Below are positions 45,507 through 55,000 of a DNA stretch of 64,000 bases, piece after piece (the stretch's first letter is position 1; each line of letters begins with the position of its first letter). The position numbers were made by a program, and so were the translations under genes. Under the pieces are notes generated by a model. It ran no database searches and was not told the DNA's origin. It saw nothing but the letters and a program-made list of their open reading frames with translations. The stretch is from the NCBI GenBank assembly GCA_030725715.1, contig JANRFG010000032.1, positions 90,906-154,905 on the forward strand, read 5' to 3'. The stretch is from Opitutales bacterium (GTDB lineage Bacteria > Verrucomicrobiota > Verrucomicrobiia > Opitutales > UBA953).

Positions 45507-47840
45507 TTACTTGGCGGGCAGCGGCGGAAGCTTGGCGCTGTAATGCACGGCCCGGTGGCGGGCGTCATCGTAGGCGAAGTGCAGCCACTGCTTGTCGGCG
45601 CTGACGAAGCCGTCCGGATAGTTCAGCGAGCCTTTCATCAGCTTGCCGGGATACTTCGGGTCGGGTCCGGCCTCGGCCACGAGCACGCGCTGGTAGGGCC
45701 AGGTCTTGCCGTCGTCGAAGCTGATCCAGAGGGACAGAGGAGCGCGTCGTTTGGAGTTATTGTTATGCAGTAAGGCGACCGCCTTGCCGCCGAGCGGGAA
45801 AAGGGTGGCTTTGCTGCCGGGGTTGGGGATGTCGGTGACCGAAGCGAATGCCGGCCAGGTGCGACCACCGTCCCGGGAGATCGCCTGATAGAGCACGCCA
45901 CCGAGGCCATCGGCGCGGATATACATCAGGATCGAACCGTCGGCGCGTTCATGGATGGTCGGTTCGGCCCAGCCGAAGTATTTGTCATTAGGCGTGAGGC
46001 GTACGTTGCCGTGCTCGCTCCAGGTCTTGCCACCGTCCGCGCTCATCAGCACGCCATTGCGCGGGTTGGTGAAGGCGCGTTCGAGCGGGGCCTTGGCTTT
46101 TTCGGAATCCGGACCGACGTAGTGTTGGAAGGGCATCAGGATGCGGCCGTCCTTGGTGACGATGGAAGGACGGATGAAGGTACGTTCCTTGAGGCGGCCG
46201 GGCAGGGCGGTGGGCTTGCTCCAGGTCTTGAAGGAGTCGTCGCTCGTCAGATACCAAGAACGGAAGTCATTGGCCCAGTGTTTCGAGTGGGTCGAGAAGA
46301 AGAGCGTCGCGCGGCCATCGCGGACGAGGACTTCGGTCGGGCCTTGGCCGATGGTCTGGCCTTCGCGCGGGAAACCGACGTCGAACGTCGCCAGCGGCGA
46401 CCAGGTCCGGCCTTCGTCGATGCTGCGGGTGATGGCGGTATAGTTCAGCGGGGAGGGCTCGGTGTCGCCCCCGGCCAGCATGAAGTAGACCCAGGATCCG
46501 TCGGGCATGAGGCGCAGGGTCGTGTCGCAGACCATCCGGTTGGGGGTATAGCCTTCGTAAGGGATGCTGGTGCGGTCCTGCTTGGCGTCGATGAGGCCTT
46601 GGGCCGTCCACTTGGCGTCAGCACGCACGCCATGGCCGCCGAGTTCCGGATGCGGGGTCTTGGTCGCCTTGTTCACGAGCGAGCGCGTGACCTTGGTCTG
46701 CTTGGCGATGTCCTCTTCGGTGAACTTCGTGAGCAGGATCTCGGCATCGGTGTGGCGGTTCCAGTCGTAGAGGATGTGGATCGTGCCGTCCGGAGCCTGG
46801 AAGCCGTCGGGGTAGGAGACCGAGGCGCGGTCGTCGAGGAGGAGGCCTGCGCCCCAGGTCTTACCGTCATCCGTCGAGACGAAAGCCATGAGGCTGGAGC
46901 GACGGGGCAGCTGGACGTCGATCGGGCCGTTCTTCACCAGCAGCAGGTTGCCGGAGTTGAGTCGGCGGAGGAAGAAGCGGGCCTTGGGGTTCTTGATCGA
47001 TGAATCCGTGGGCGTGCTCCAGGTGCGGCCGCCGTCGGTCGAGGTGGCTTCGCTGATGCCTTTGCCGGCGCGGGCCAGCATCCAGAGCGAGCCGTCCTTA
47101 CGTTCGACGATCATGTGTTCGTCGAAATCGGTACCCGGGAAGGTCACGCCGCCGCGGCGGGTCCAAGTCTTGCCTTGGTCGGAGGACGCGTAGACATTGG
47201 CCATGCGGATCGCGTCGAGGTCGCGGTGGTGGTCGCGGAAGGTCGCCACGTCCGGGAAGTCCTTGTTCCAGGGGCCGATGCGATCACGTGTCCAGAGGGA
47301 GACCGGCAGGAGCCAATCGCCGTTGGCGAGGACCGTCGGCTTGTTGAGCGTGCAGCCGTCGGCGATGCGCACCGGAGCGGACCACGTCGGGTTCGCGTCA
47401 TCCGGGTTATCGCAGCGCGTGACCCAGTCGCCGGCGCGTCCGTCGAAGTAGCCCAGGCTCTGATCGAAGAAGCACCAGAGGCGACCCAGCGGGTCGGTCC
47501 AGAGATTGCCGACGAGCGTGCGGCGGTTCGGTTTGCCCGGCAGGTCGGTCGGGTCGATGACCAGTCGCGGCTTGGACCAGCTCTTCCCTCCGTTGTCGGA
47601 GGACGCCAGCATCAGGAAGCCGTTGGCGCTGTCGCCGTTGCCGATCCAAGCGGCCCAGAGGCGGCCCTTCGGCGTCCGGTCGAGGCCGATGATCATGTTG
47701 CCGGGACGATTGGCGTCGGCGTATTCCGGTCCTGGGTTCGTGTTGAGCACCGGCGGCTCGAGGGCGAGGTCGAGCGTCGCCTGATCCAGCGCGGCCATGC
47801 TTACGCAAGAAGCCAGCATTAGGAGGAAGGTGCGGTACAT
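45507..47840 (-). CDS. Exported double sialidase-family protein
   Basis: About 777 aa; the start at MYRTFLLMLASCVSMAA gives a signal peptide. Two sialidase (BNR_2) propellers lie in tandem, each ~350 residues, and at least eight Asp boxes are visible (SSDNGGKSW, SSDQGKTW, STDGGRTW, STDDGKTW, SIDEGRTW, SADGGKTW, SRDGGRTW, SFDDGKTW). Twice the usual length. Catalytic residues: the first domain has NRPGNMIIGLDRTPKGRLW with Asp and Arg, but I cannot place the full Arg triad and Tyr/Glu pair. It could be an exo-sialidase or a related glycan-binding propeller. It lies 7 bp downstream of the MurQ fusion and ends in LPPLPAK. Confidence 0.88.
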   Translation of the reverse strand: MYRTFLLMLASCVSMAALDQATLDLALEPPVLNTNPGPEYADANRPGNMIIGLDRTPKGRLWAAWIGNGDSANGFLMLASSDNGGKSWSKPRLVIDPTDLPGKPNRRTLVGNLWTDPLGRLWCFFDQSLGYFDGRAGDWVTRCDNPDDANPTWSAPVRIADGCTLNKPTVLANGDWLLPVSLWTRDRIGPWNKDFPDVATFRDHHRDLDAIRMANVYASSDQGKTWTRRGGVTFPGTDFDEHMIVERKDGSLWMLARAGKGISEATSTDGGRTWSTPTDSSIKNPKARFFLRRLNSGNLLLVKNGPIDVQLPRRSSLMAFVSTDDGKTWGAGLLLDDRASVSYPDGFQAPDGTIHILYDWNRHTDAEILLTKFTEEDIAKQTKVTRSLVNKATKTPHPELGGHGVRADAKWTAQGLIDAKQDRTSIPYEGYTPNRMVCDTTLRLMPDGSWVYFMLAGGDTEPSPLNYTAITRSIDEGRTWSPLATFDVGFPREGQTIGQGPTEVLVRDGRATLFFSTHSKHWANDFRSWYLTSDDSFKTWSKPTALPGRLKERTFIRPSIVTKDGRILMPFQHYVGPDSEKAKAPLERAFTNPRNGVLMSADGGKTWSEHGNVRLTPNDKYFGWAEPTIHERADGSILMYIRADGLGGVLYQAISRDGGRTWPAFASVTDIPNPGSKATLFPLGGKAVALLHNNNSKRRAPLSLWISFDDGKTWPYQRVLVAEAGPDPKYPGKLMKGSLNYPDGFVSADKQWLHFAYDDARHRAVHYSAKLPPLPAK

Positions 47841-47847
47841 AATTTGA

Positions 47848-49635
47848 TTAGGCCTTGCCCGTGAGGGCGGATACGGCCTGGCGGATGACCCAGCCATTCG
47901 TCTCCAAAGCCGAGCAGGCGGCAGTTTCGTCGGCGCCGGTCAGGTCGCGCACGATGCGGACCGCGCGACCGCGGAGCTTCGAGTTCGACGGGTGGAGGTC
48001 GATCATCAGGTTGCTCATCACCTTGCCCGAACGGGCGAGGGCGAGGGTCGTGATCAGGTTGAGGACGAGCTTCGTCGCCGTGCCGGCCTTGAGGCGGGTC
48101 GAGCCGGTAAGCACTTCGGGTCCGGTGTCAGGCAGGATGGAGCAATCGAGCAGGGGGTGGTCGCGGTAGGCCGGATTACAGGCGACGAGGACGGTCTTGG
48201 CGCCGCGTCGGCGGGCCTCGGCGAGGCAGCCCCAGATGAACGGCGCATGGCCGCTGGCGGAGATGCCGATCACGACGTCCTGGGCCGTCACCGACCGGGC
48301 GACGATGGCCTGGACGCCGGCGGCCTCATCGTCTTCGGCGCCTTCGACGGCGCTCCAGAGCGCCTGGCGGCCGCCGGCGATGATGCCTTGGACGAGCGAG
48401 GCCGGGGTGCGGAAGGTCGGCGGGCATTCGCTCGCGTCGAGCACGCCAAGGCGGCCGGACGTGCCGGCGCCGCAATAGATCAGGCGGCCACCGGAGGCGA
48501 AGGCCTTCGCGACGGCTTCGACCGCCCAAGCGACGTGGGCGCTTTCGACGAGGATCTTGCCGGGCAGCGTCGCATCTTCGGCGAGCATGAGTTGGATCGC
48601 TTCGGCGAGCGGCATCTCCGCGAAGCCGGCGGACTTCGGGTTGCGTCCTTCGGTCGGAGCTTGGGCGACGGGACGCCAGGAGGTGATCGGGGAGGATGTG
48701 GACGCAGGTAAGGCTGGCGAGATCGTCGGAGCAGGGCCTTCGAGCCGCCTGGCCATGGCGATCGCGCCCCAGACGCCGGGCCGCGCGAGGCGGACGACCT
48801 CGCTGCCGGGCCGGGCGGCGAGGATCTTCGCGGCGACCTCGTCGGCGAACCAAGGATTCTTGAGCAACGTCGAACCATTGAGCACGAAGCGGACTTTCTC
48901 GCCCGGACGGGCGACCCGCGCGGCGCAGTGGACCGGGTCCTTGCTGAGCCGCTCGGAGGCGCGGCGCAGGATGGCCACGGCGATCGGGTCCTGACGCGAG
49001 GTCGCGGCGGCGAAGACCACCTGCGCCAGCGAGGCGATCTCGGTCTTGTTCGCCGTCATCGACCATTCGATGAGCGACTCGGGGTCGTTCATCTGGAGGA
49101 ACGCCAGCATGTCGGCGCCGAGGCGCGGCCAGTCGGCGTCGATGTCGGAGATCGTGACCGTAGACTTGAGCGCATGCATCGCGATATCACATGCGCTGCC
49201 GCGGTCGCCGATGATGTGTCCGCGGCCGCCGATCTTGACCGTGCGTGCGTCGCGATGGCGACCGAGGCAGCAGGAGCCGGTGCCGCTGAGCTGCAGCACC
49301 TGGGCCGCGCAGTCGGCCGGCCAGGGGTCCGCCTCGAGGGCGAGGAGCAGGTCGTCGCCGACCACGACCGGCACGCCGGGCCAGGTCGATCCGACGGCGC
49401 GGCGCAGGCGTTCGCGGTCGGCGTCGGTGCGGACGCCGGCCATGCCGACGCCGATGCGGTCCGGCGGGGCGGGCAGCCGTTCGCGGATGGCTGCAAGCAG
49501 GGCGGCGAGGTCTTCGGCGCTGAGGAGGCGGAGGTTGCCGGGGCCGACGGCGAAGGAGGCCAGTTCGGCGTCGTTCCCGTCGGCCAGGAGGGCCGTGGTG
49601 CGGGTGCCGCCGCCTTCGATGCCGAGGACGCGCAT
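47848..49635 (-). CDS. murQ: Amino-sugar kinase-MurQ etherase fusion (MurNAc kinase + MurNAc-6-phosphate etherase)
   Basis: 595 aa, cytoplasmic. Residues ~1-300: BadF/BadG-type kinase with IEGGGTRTTALLAD near the start, LSGTGSCCLG near 120, and GDRGSACDIA near 145, like GlcNAc kinase and MurK. Residues ~335-595: MurQ, an SIS-domain lyase cleaving the lactyl ether of MurNAc-6-phosphate, with LIYCGAGTSGRLGVLDASECPPTF and WSAVEGAEDDEA; these hold the two glutamates known from E. coli MurQ (Glu83 and Glu114). KAGTATKLVLNLITTLALARSGKVMSNLM is the usual C-terminal signature. The fusion would phosphorylate MurNAc and convert it to GlcNAc-6-phosphate in one protein. It is among secreted genes and upstream of the double sialidase, which suggests intracellular amino-sugar use. 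Confidence 0.9.
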   Translation of the reverse strand: MRVLGIEGGGTRTTALLADGNDAELASFAVGPGNLRLLSAEDLAALLAAIRERLPAPPDRIGVGMAGVRTDADRERLRRAVGSTWPGVPVVVGDDLLLALEADPWPADCAAQVLQLSGTGSCCLGRHRDARTVKIGGRGHIIGDRGSACDIAMHALKSTVTISDIDADWPRLGADMLAFLQMNDPESLIEWSMTANKTEIASLAQVVFAAATSRQDPIAVAILRRASERLSKDPVHCAARVARPGEKVRFVLNGSTLLKNPWFADEVAAKILAARPGSEVVRLARPGVWGAIAMARRLEGPAPTISPALPASTSSPITSWRPVAQAPTEGRNPKSAGFAEMPLAEAIQLMLAEDATLPGKILVESAHVAWAVEAVAKAFASGGRLIYCGAGTSGRLGVLDASECPPTFRTPASLVQGIIAGGRQALWSAVEGAEDDEAAGVQAIVARSVTAQDVVIGISASGHAPFIWGCLAEARRRGAKTVLVACNPAYRDHPLLDCSILPDTGPEVLTGSTRLKAGTATKLVLNLITTLALARSGKVMSNLMIDLHPSNSKLRGRAVRIVRDLTGADETAACSALETNGWVIRQAVSALTGKA

Positions 49636-49639
49636 GGGG

Positions 49640-50383
49640 TCAGCGGACCTTGTAGATCTTCACGTCGTCGATCCAGACCGTGGAGCCCACGAGGAAGCTG
49701 AACCAGCGCTTCGGGTCATGGGCGTAGCCTTCGGAGCGGTGTTTCGCGATCAGCTTGCCGTCCAGGGAGAAGCGGAGTTCATCGCCTTCGGTGACGAGGG
49801 TGAGCACGTGCCAGGCCATGTCGGTCTTGAAGGGCGTGCTGAGGCTCTTCTTCTTGAGGAGGGCCTCGACTTCGGCCGGGAGTTTCTGCTTGGCCGCCGC
49901 GGCGTCGGCACGCTGCTTCCGAAGCGCGAGGTTCATCTCGCCCGTCATGCTGTCCTTGAGGGTCAGCGTCGTGGGCGAGAGGATGGCGTAGCACATGTGG
50001 CCGGCGTGGACGCCCTTGAGTTCGCGGTCGACGAAGCCCAGCTGCAGGCCTTCGGCCTTGTTCAGTCCGGGGAACTTGAAGCGGACGATGACGCCGCCGT
50101 CGGCGAAGCCGGCCTCGTGATGGATGTGGGCGGCATGGCCGGCCTCCTTCGTCGCGCTGGCTATCTTCATGATCCCGGCGTCCAGGTCGGCCTGCTTGAT
50201 CTGGGGAACGCGGTCGGCCGTGGCGCTGTTCCAGCCGTTGCCGATGTCCTTGGCCCGGTTGCCCGTCTCTTCGCGCTCGAAGGCGTCATGGAAGATCAGC
50301 GTGCCCTTCGTCTGCAACCAGGCGATGTCGTCGGCGGCGGAGAGGGGCAGGGAGAGGAAGCAGGCGAGAAGGGCGAGTCGCAT
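49640..50383 (-). CDS. Exported DUF1080/LamG-like single-domain protein
   Basis: About 247 aa; start at MRLALLACFLSLPLSAA (signal peptide). The mature part looks like one concanavalin-like sandwich: LIFHDAFEREETGNRAKDIGNGWNSATAD near the start, HHEAGFADGGVIVRFKFPG, WHVLTLVTEGDELRFSLDGKLIAKHRSEGY, and FSFLVGSTVWIDDVKIYKVR at the end. An internal helical stretch (LALRKQRADAAAAKQKLPAEVEALLKKK) is an unusual insertion. Probably glycan binding or a stand-alone version of the DUF1080 domains fused elsewhere here. It lies 4 bp upstream-to-downstream next to the MurQ fusion, being the first gene after cassette 50405-50582. Confidence 0.82.
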   Translation of the reverse strand: MRLALLACFLSLPLSAADDIAWLQTKGTLIFHDAFEREETGNRAKDIGNGWNSATADRVPQIKQADLDAGIMKIASATKEAGHAAHIHHEAGFADGGVIVRFKFPGLNKAEGLQLGFVDRELKGVHAGHMCYAILSPTTLTLKDSMTGEMNLALRKQRADAAAAKQKLPAEVEALLKKKSLSTPFKTDMAWHVLTLVTEGDELRFSLDGKLIAKHRSEGYAHDPKRWFSFLVGSTVWIDDVKIYKVR

Positions 50384-50440
50384 GGGGTGGGGTGGTGAAG
50401 ATACAGTGCAAAGGTGCAAAAGTGCAAAGGTGGAAGCAAG

Positions 50441-50474
50441 TAGGGGTTGGGGTAGGGATAGGGGTAGGGGTAGG
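50441..50474. repeat. GGGGTA-type hexad array
   Basis: TAGGGG, TTGGGG, TAGGGA, TAGGGG, TAGGGG, TAGG in direct tandem, in the centre of the composite cassette. Same unit as 4957-5094 and 18163-18190. G-quadruplex formation is possible on the plus strand. Confidence 0.8.
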
Positions 50475-50488
50475 AATGCTGAGAAATG

Positions 50489-50516
50489 AAAAGGGCTAGG
50501 GGGTTAGCCTAGCCCT
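50489..50516 (-). terminator. Intrinsic-terminator-like hairpin after the DUF1501/PSD1 operon
   Basis: On the minus strand AGGGCTAGG pairs with CCTAGCCCT around a 7-nt loop, and TTT follows directly. Placed about 100 bp beyond the DUF1501 stop codon, it is the best intrinsic terminator candidate in the window. Confidence 0.55.
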
Positions 50517-50584
50517 GTCTCTGTATTAACTGTCACTTTTGCACCTTTGCACAGGCCGCAGGCCGATTTGCACTTTTGCACATA

Positions 50585-50605
50585 GGACAGCACGTGGTGC
50601 TGTCC
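50585..50605. repeat. Hairpin GGACAGCAC/GTGCTGTCC after the DUF1501 gene
   Basis: A perfect 9-bp stem with a 3-nt loop, nearly extended by ATA/TAT flanks with one bulge, 9 bp beyond the DUF1501 stop. It could be a terminator stem or another palindromic repeat class; only one copy is seen in the window. Confidence 0.6.
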
Positions 50606-50614
50606 CTATCCCTG

Positions 50615-52060
50615 CTAAGCGACCAACGCCTTGACGACCTTGGTCGGGAGCACCCCGGTGAGCTTCTGGTCCAGTCCCTGGTATTTATAAGTGAAGCGTT
50701 CGTGGTCGTAACCGAGCAGGTGGAGGACCGTGGCGTGGAAGTCGTTGATCGGAAGCGGGTCTTTGACGATATTGTAGCTGAATTCGTCGGTCTCGCCGTA
50801 GATCTGGCCGCCCTTGGCGCCGCCGCCGGCCATCCACATGGAGAAGCAGCGCGGGTGGTGGTCGCGGCCGTAGTTCTCCTTGGTGAGTCCGCCCTGGCTG
50901 TATATCGTGCGTCCGAACTCGCCGCCCCAGACGATGAGCGTGTCGTCGAACATCCCGCGCTGCTTGAGGTCCTCGATGAGGGCGTGGCAGGGTTGGTCGA
51001 TGTCCTTGCACTGGCTGGGCATGCGGCCGTTGACGTTCGAGTGGTGGTCCCAGTTGTTGTGGTAGATCTGGACGAAGCGGACGCCGCGTTCCACGAGGCG
51101 GCGGGCCATCAGCACGCTGTTGGCGAAGCTGCCGCGCTTACGGGCTTCTTCGCCGTAGAGCTTGAAGATATGCTCCGGTTCCTTGGTGAGGTCGGTCAGT
51201 TCGGGCACCGAGGCCTGCATGCGGAAGGCCATCTCATACTGCTTGATGCGGGTATGGGTCTCCGGGTCGCCCACGGTCTCGTAATTGAGGCGGTTGAGCT
51301 GGTTGATGCCGTCGATGGTCTGCTTACGCAGGTCGTCGGGCACGCCGGGCGGGTTGTTGATGAACAGAATCGGGTCGCCCTTGCTGCGGAACGAGACGCC
51401 GGCGTGTTCGCCCGGCAGGTAGCCGCTGGACCACAGGCGGCTGGAGATCGCCTGTTCCTGTTCGCGTTTGGACGGGGTCGCGATGAGCACCACGAAGTTC
51501 GGCAGGTTGTCGTTCTCGGAGCCGAGGCCGTAGGAGGCCCAGGAACCCAGGCAAGGACGACCGGTGATCTGGTTGCCCGTCTGCATGGCGCAGATCGCCG
51601 GCTCGTGATTGATTGCCTCGGTGTTGAGGGAGCGCATCCAGCAGATCTCGTCGGCGTGCTTGCCGAGGTTCGGCAGCAGGTCGGAGTTGAGCCACATGCC
51701 GCACTGGCCGAACTGGGAGAAGTTATACTTCGACGGCGCGATGGGGAAGCGGGCCTGGCCGCTGGTCATCGTCGTCAGGCGCTGGCCGTTGCGGATGCTC
51801 GCGGGCAGGTCCTTGTCATACATTTCCTTCATCTTCGGCTTGTAGTCGAAGAGATCCATCTGGGCGGGCCCGCCGACCATGTGGAGGTAGATGACGCGCT
51901 TGGCCTTGGGCAGGTGCTGCGTGCTGATCGCGCCCGGCGCGGCGTGGGCCATCGTGCGGCCGAGGAGGCTGGTGAGCGCGGCGGCGCCGAGGGCGTTGGC
52001 GCCCGTACCGAGGAAGCGGCGACGGGTCTGGAGGGTGTTCCACTCGTGGAGGATGGACAT
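50615..52060 (-). CDS. DUF1501 family exported protein (Tat-type signal), second copy
   Basis: 481 aa. MSILHEWNTLQTRRRFLGTGANALG carries a twin-arginine signal. DUF1501 landmarks: KRVIYLHMVGGPAQMDLFDYKP near residue 55, GSWASYGLGSENDNLPNFVVL near 175, VRFVQIYHNNWDHH, and IVWGGEFGRTIYSQGGLTKENYGRDHHPRCFSMWMAGGG near 385-420. The PSD1 partner ends 5 bp upstream, the arrangement normally seen for this family and the reference against which the disrupted pair at 5107-10002 can be judged. Function unknown. Downstream of it lies the composite repeat cassette. Confidence 0.92.
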   Translation of the reverse strand: MSILHEWNTLQTRRRFLGTGANALGAAALTSLLGRTMAHAAPGAISTQHLPKAKRVIYLHMVGGPAQMDLFDYKPKMKEMYDKDLPASIRNGQRLTTMTSGQARFPIAPSKYNFSQFGQCGMWLNSDLLPNLGKHADEICWMRSLNTEAINHEPAICAMQTGNQITGRPCLGSWASYGLGSENDNLPNFVVLIATPSKREQEQAISSRLWSSGYLPGEHAGVSFRSKGDPILFINNPPGVPDDLRKQTIDGINQLNRLNYETVGDPETHTRIKQYEMAFRMQASVPELTDLTKEPEHIFKLYGEEARKRGSFANSVLMARRLVERGVRFVQIYHNNWDHHSNVNGRMPSQCKDIDQPCHALIEDLKQRGMFDDTLIVWGGEFGRTIYSQGGLTKENYGRDHHPRCFSMWMAGGGAKGGQIYGETDEFSYNIVKDPLPINDFHATVLHLLGYDHERFTYKYQGLDQKLTGVLPTKVVKALVA

Positions 52061-52065
52061 GGCGA

Positions 52066-55000
52066 TTATTTGTTAAGGACTTCGTCGAGGTTGAGGAGCT
52101 GGCTGCAGACCATCGTCCAGGCGGCCAGTTCGGGGCGGGGGAGTTTTTCGTCGGCCTTGGCGTCGCCGACTCCGAGCAGGGCGGCGGCGTCGTCGGGCTT
52201 GGCGACGTAGTGGGCGCGCAGTTTGCCGAGGCTGTCGGTCAGGACCGCCGTCTCGGCCGGCTTGAGCGGACGGCAGAGCGTGCGCCGGGCGGCCGCGTTG
52301 AGGCGGACGACGTCATCGCCGGCGTCCTGCAGGGTGTGCTGCGCGAGGATGCGCGCGGCTTCGACGTACTGCGGGTCATTGAGCATCACGAGCGCCTGCA
52401 ACGGGGTGTTGGTGCGATCGCGACGAACGCAGGTGACTTCGCGGGACGGAGCGTTGAAGAGGTCGAGGCTCGCGGGCGGGGCCATGCGGCGCCAGTAGTT
52501 GTAGAGCGAACGGCGGTAGAGGTTCTCGCCCTGGTCGGGCTTGTAGACCTGGATGCCCACGCCGACGACTTCCCAGATGTTCTCCGGTTGGTAGGGCTTG
52601 GTGCCCGGGCCGCCCATGCGGGGTGAGAGCGTGCCGCTGACCGCGAGGGCCTGGTCACGGAGCATCTCGGCGTCCATGCGGAAGCGGGGGCCGCGGCTGA
52701 GGAGGGCGTTGTCGCGGTCCTTCTCGACCTTCTCCTTGGTGGTGAGAGCGGCCTGACGGTAGGTCGCACTGGTGAGGAGCTGCTTGTAGAAACGCTTCAC
52801 ATCCCAGCCATGCGTGCGGAAGTCGATCGCCAGCCAGTCGAGGAGCTCAGGGTGGGAGGGTAGGCTGCCCATGATGCCGAAGTCTTCGGAGGTCTTGACG
52901 AGTCCGGTGCCGAAGAGCTCCTGCCACATGCGGTTGACCGTCACGCGGGTGGTCAGCGGATTGGCGGCGCTGACGATCCACTTCGCCAGGCCGAGGCGAT
53001 TGCGGGGGGCGTCGGCGGGGAGCTTGCCGAGGGCGGCGGGAATCTCCGCGGGGACGGCGTCGCCTTTCTTGTCGTAGGCGCCGCGGATCAGGATGTTGGC
53101 CATCGCGGGGCTATCCATCTTCTCTTCCTGGACGTGGGTGAGCGGGCTGCGGCCACGGATGGCCATCTGCTCGGCGGTCAGCTTCGTGACGTTGTTCGCG
53201 GCGAGCTTGAACGGCTCGTGGCGGTTGAGGAGGAAGTGTTCGCGCAGCGCGTCTTTCTGCTGGGCGTTGGGCTTGCCGGCCAGCGACTGGCGGAGCGTGG
53301 CCAGCTTCGAGAGCGTCGTGACTTCGCTCGGGGCGAGGGCTCGGGAGTAAAGGAAGACGTCCTGGATCGAGCCATGGAACGGTTCGCCCTGGCTGCGCTG
53401 ACCGATGCGCGTCGGCGTGGCGGCCTGGGTGTCCGTCTTGAGTTTGTCGATCTCCGCGCGGGTCTCGGCGAGGACGCCGTTGACGTAGATCTTCACGCCG
53501 GCGGCCTTGCCGCTGCCGTCATACGTCATGAACACATGCTGGTAGGCGGTGTTGATGGCATTGCGTCTGGTCGTGACCTTGATGGCGTCATCGGGCCACT
53601 TGCTGATGATGTAGACGCCGAGGTTGCGGCCAGCTTGGAAGAAGTTCCAGCCTTGCGCGCCCTTGGGGTCATCCATGCGCGCGATGATCGCTCCCGTGCC
53701 TTCGAGCTTGTCGGCCTTGATCCAGGCGCCGGCCGAGAAGGCCTGCTTGGTGCGGAAGTTGCCCGCCTCGCCGATCACGAGGTGGGAACCCTTCTTGAAG
53801 ACGGGAGCCGGACCGGTCTTGCCGTTCTTCATCCAGGCGATCGGCTCGCCGGCGGCGGTCGTGCCGGCGGGCAGTCCCTTGCCGTCGTTGAGGGCGAGGC
53901 GGGCGACGAGGTCCTTGGCCGGGATGTCGGCGTCGAGGTCGGCGGGCTTGGCCTTGGCGAACCACTGTTCGAAGAGCGGCGTGCCGAGCTTACGGGCCGC
54001 GGCGACCTGCTCGTTGCCCTTGGCGATTTCGCCAGGGAGGGCGTTCCAGCGGGGGCGGTCGGCATCGGCAGGCAGGTAGATGACCGGGCCGCGGCCGTCC
54101 TTCACGTTGCCGTCGAGTCCGCCCTGGGTCGTGTTCCGGAAGAAGGCGGACATCGCGTAGAAGTCCTTCTGCGAGAACGGGTCGAACTTATGGTCGTGGC
54201 ACTGGGCGCAGTTGGTGGTCAGGCCGAGGTAGACCCAGCCCATGGTCTGCACGCGGTCGGCGGCGTAGTTGGCGAGGTTCTCTTCGACGATCGTGCCGCC
54301 TTCGTTGGTCGTCGGGTTGCAGCGCTGCAGGCCGGTGGCGATGCGCTGTTCCTCGGTCGGGTTGGGGAGCAGGTCGCCGGCGAGCTGTTCGACGGTGAAC
54401 TGGTCGAAGGGCTGGTTGCGATTGAAGGACTTCACGACCCAGTCGCGGTAAGGCCACATCTCGCGATAGGCGTCGAAGTGCAGGCCGTGCGAGTCGGCGT
54501 AGCGGGCGGCGTCGAGCCAGTAGCGGGCGCGGTGTTCGCCGTAGGCCGGCAGGGCCATCAGTTCGTCGATGAGCGCGGAGAGCTGCGCGTCGCTGAGGCG
54601 GCTGCCGTCCTTGGGCAGGTGCTTCGTCAGCAGGGCGGGCGAGGGCGGCAGGCCGGTGACGTCGAGGCTGACGCGGCGGATGAGCGTGGCGGCGTCGGCT
54701 TCAGGCGCGGGCTTAAGGCCGGCGGCGTCGAGCTTGGCCCGGACGAATTGGTCGATCGGGTTCTTGGCCCAGTTGTCATCGGAAGTCTTCGGTAGCGGCG
54801 CCTTCTGCGGGGCGACGAGCGACCAGTGCGGCTGCCACGGCGCGCCCTGTTCGATCCAGCGACGCACCAGCGCGATCTCAGCGGGCTTGAGCTTCTTGTG
54901 GGTTTCGGGCGGAGGCATGATCTCATCCTCGTCCGTGGAGAGCATGCGCTGGTAGAGGGTGCTTTGGTCAGCCTTGCCCTTGATGATAGTCGGCGGCTCT

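Larger units (their letters stand above)
50405..50582. repeat. Composite inverted-repeat cassette (GTGCAAA octads flanking G-rich hexads)
   Basis: Three octads RGTGCAAA at 50405-50428 face inverted TTTGCACY units at 50538-50553 and 50567-50582. Between them lie a GGGGTA-type hexad array (50441-50474) and a strong hairpin (50492-50516). Together with the hairpin at 50585-50605 it fills the 231-bp gap between the DUF1501 stop and the next start. No ORF is supported here. Confidence 0.82.
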
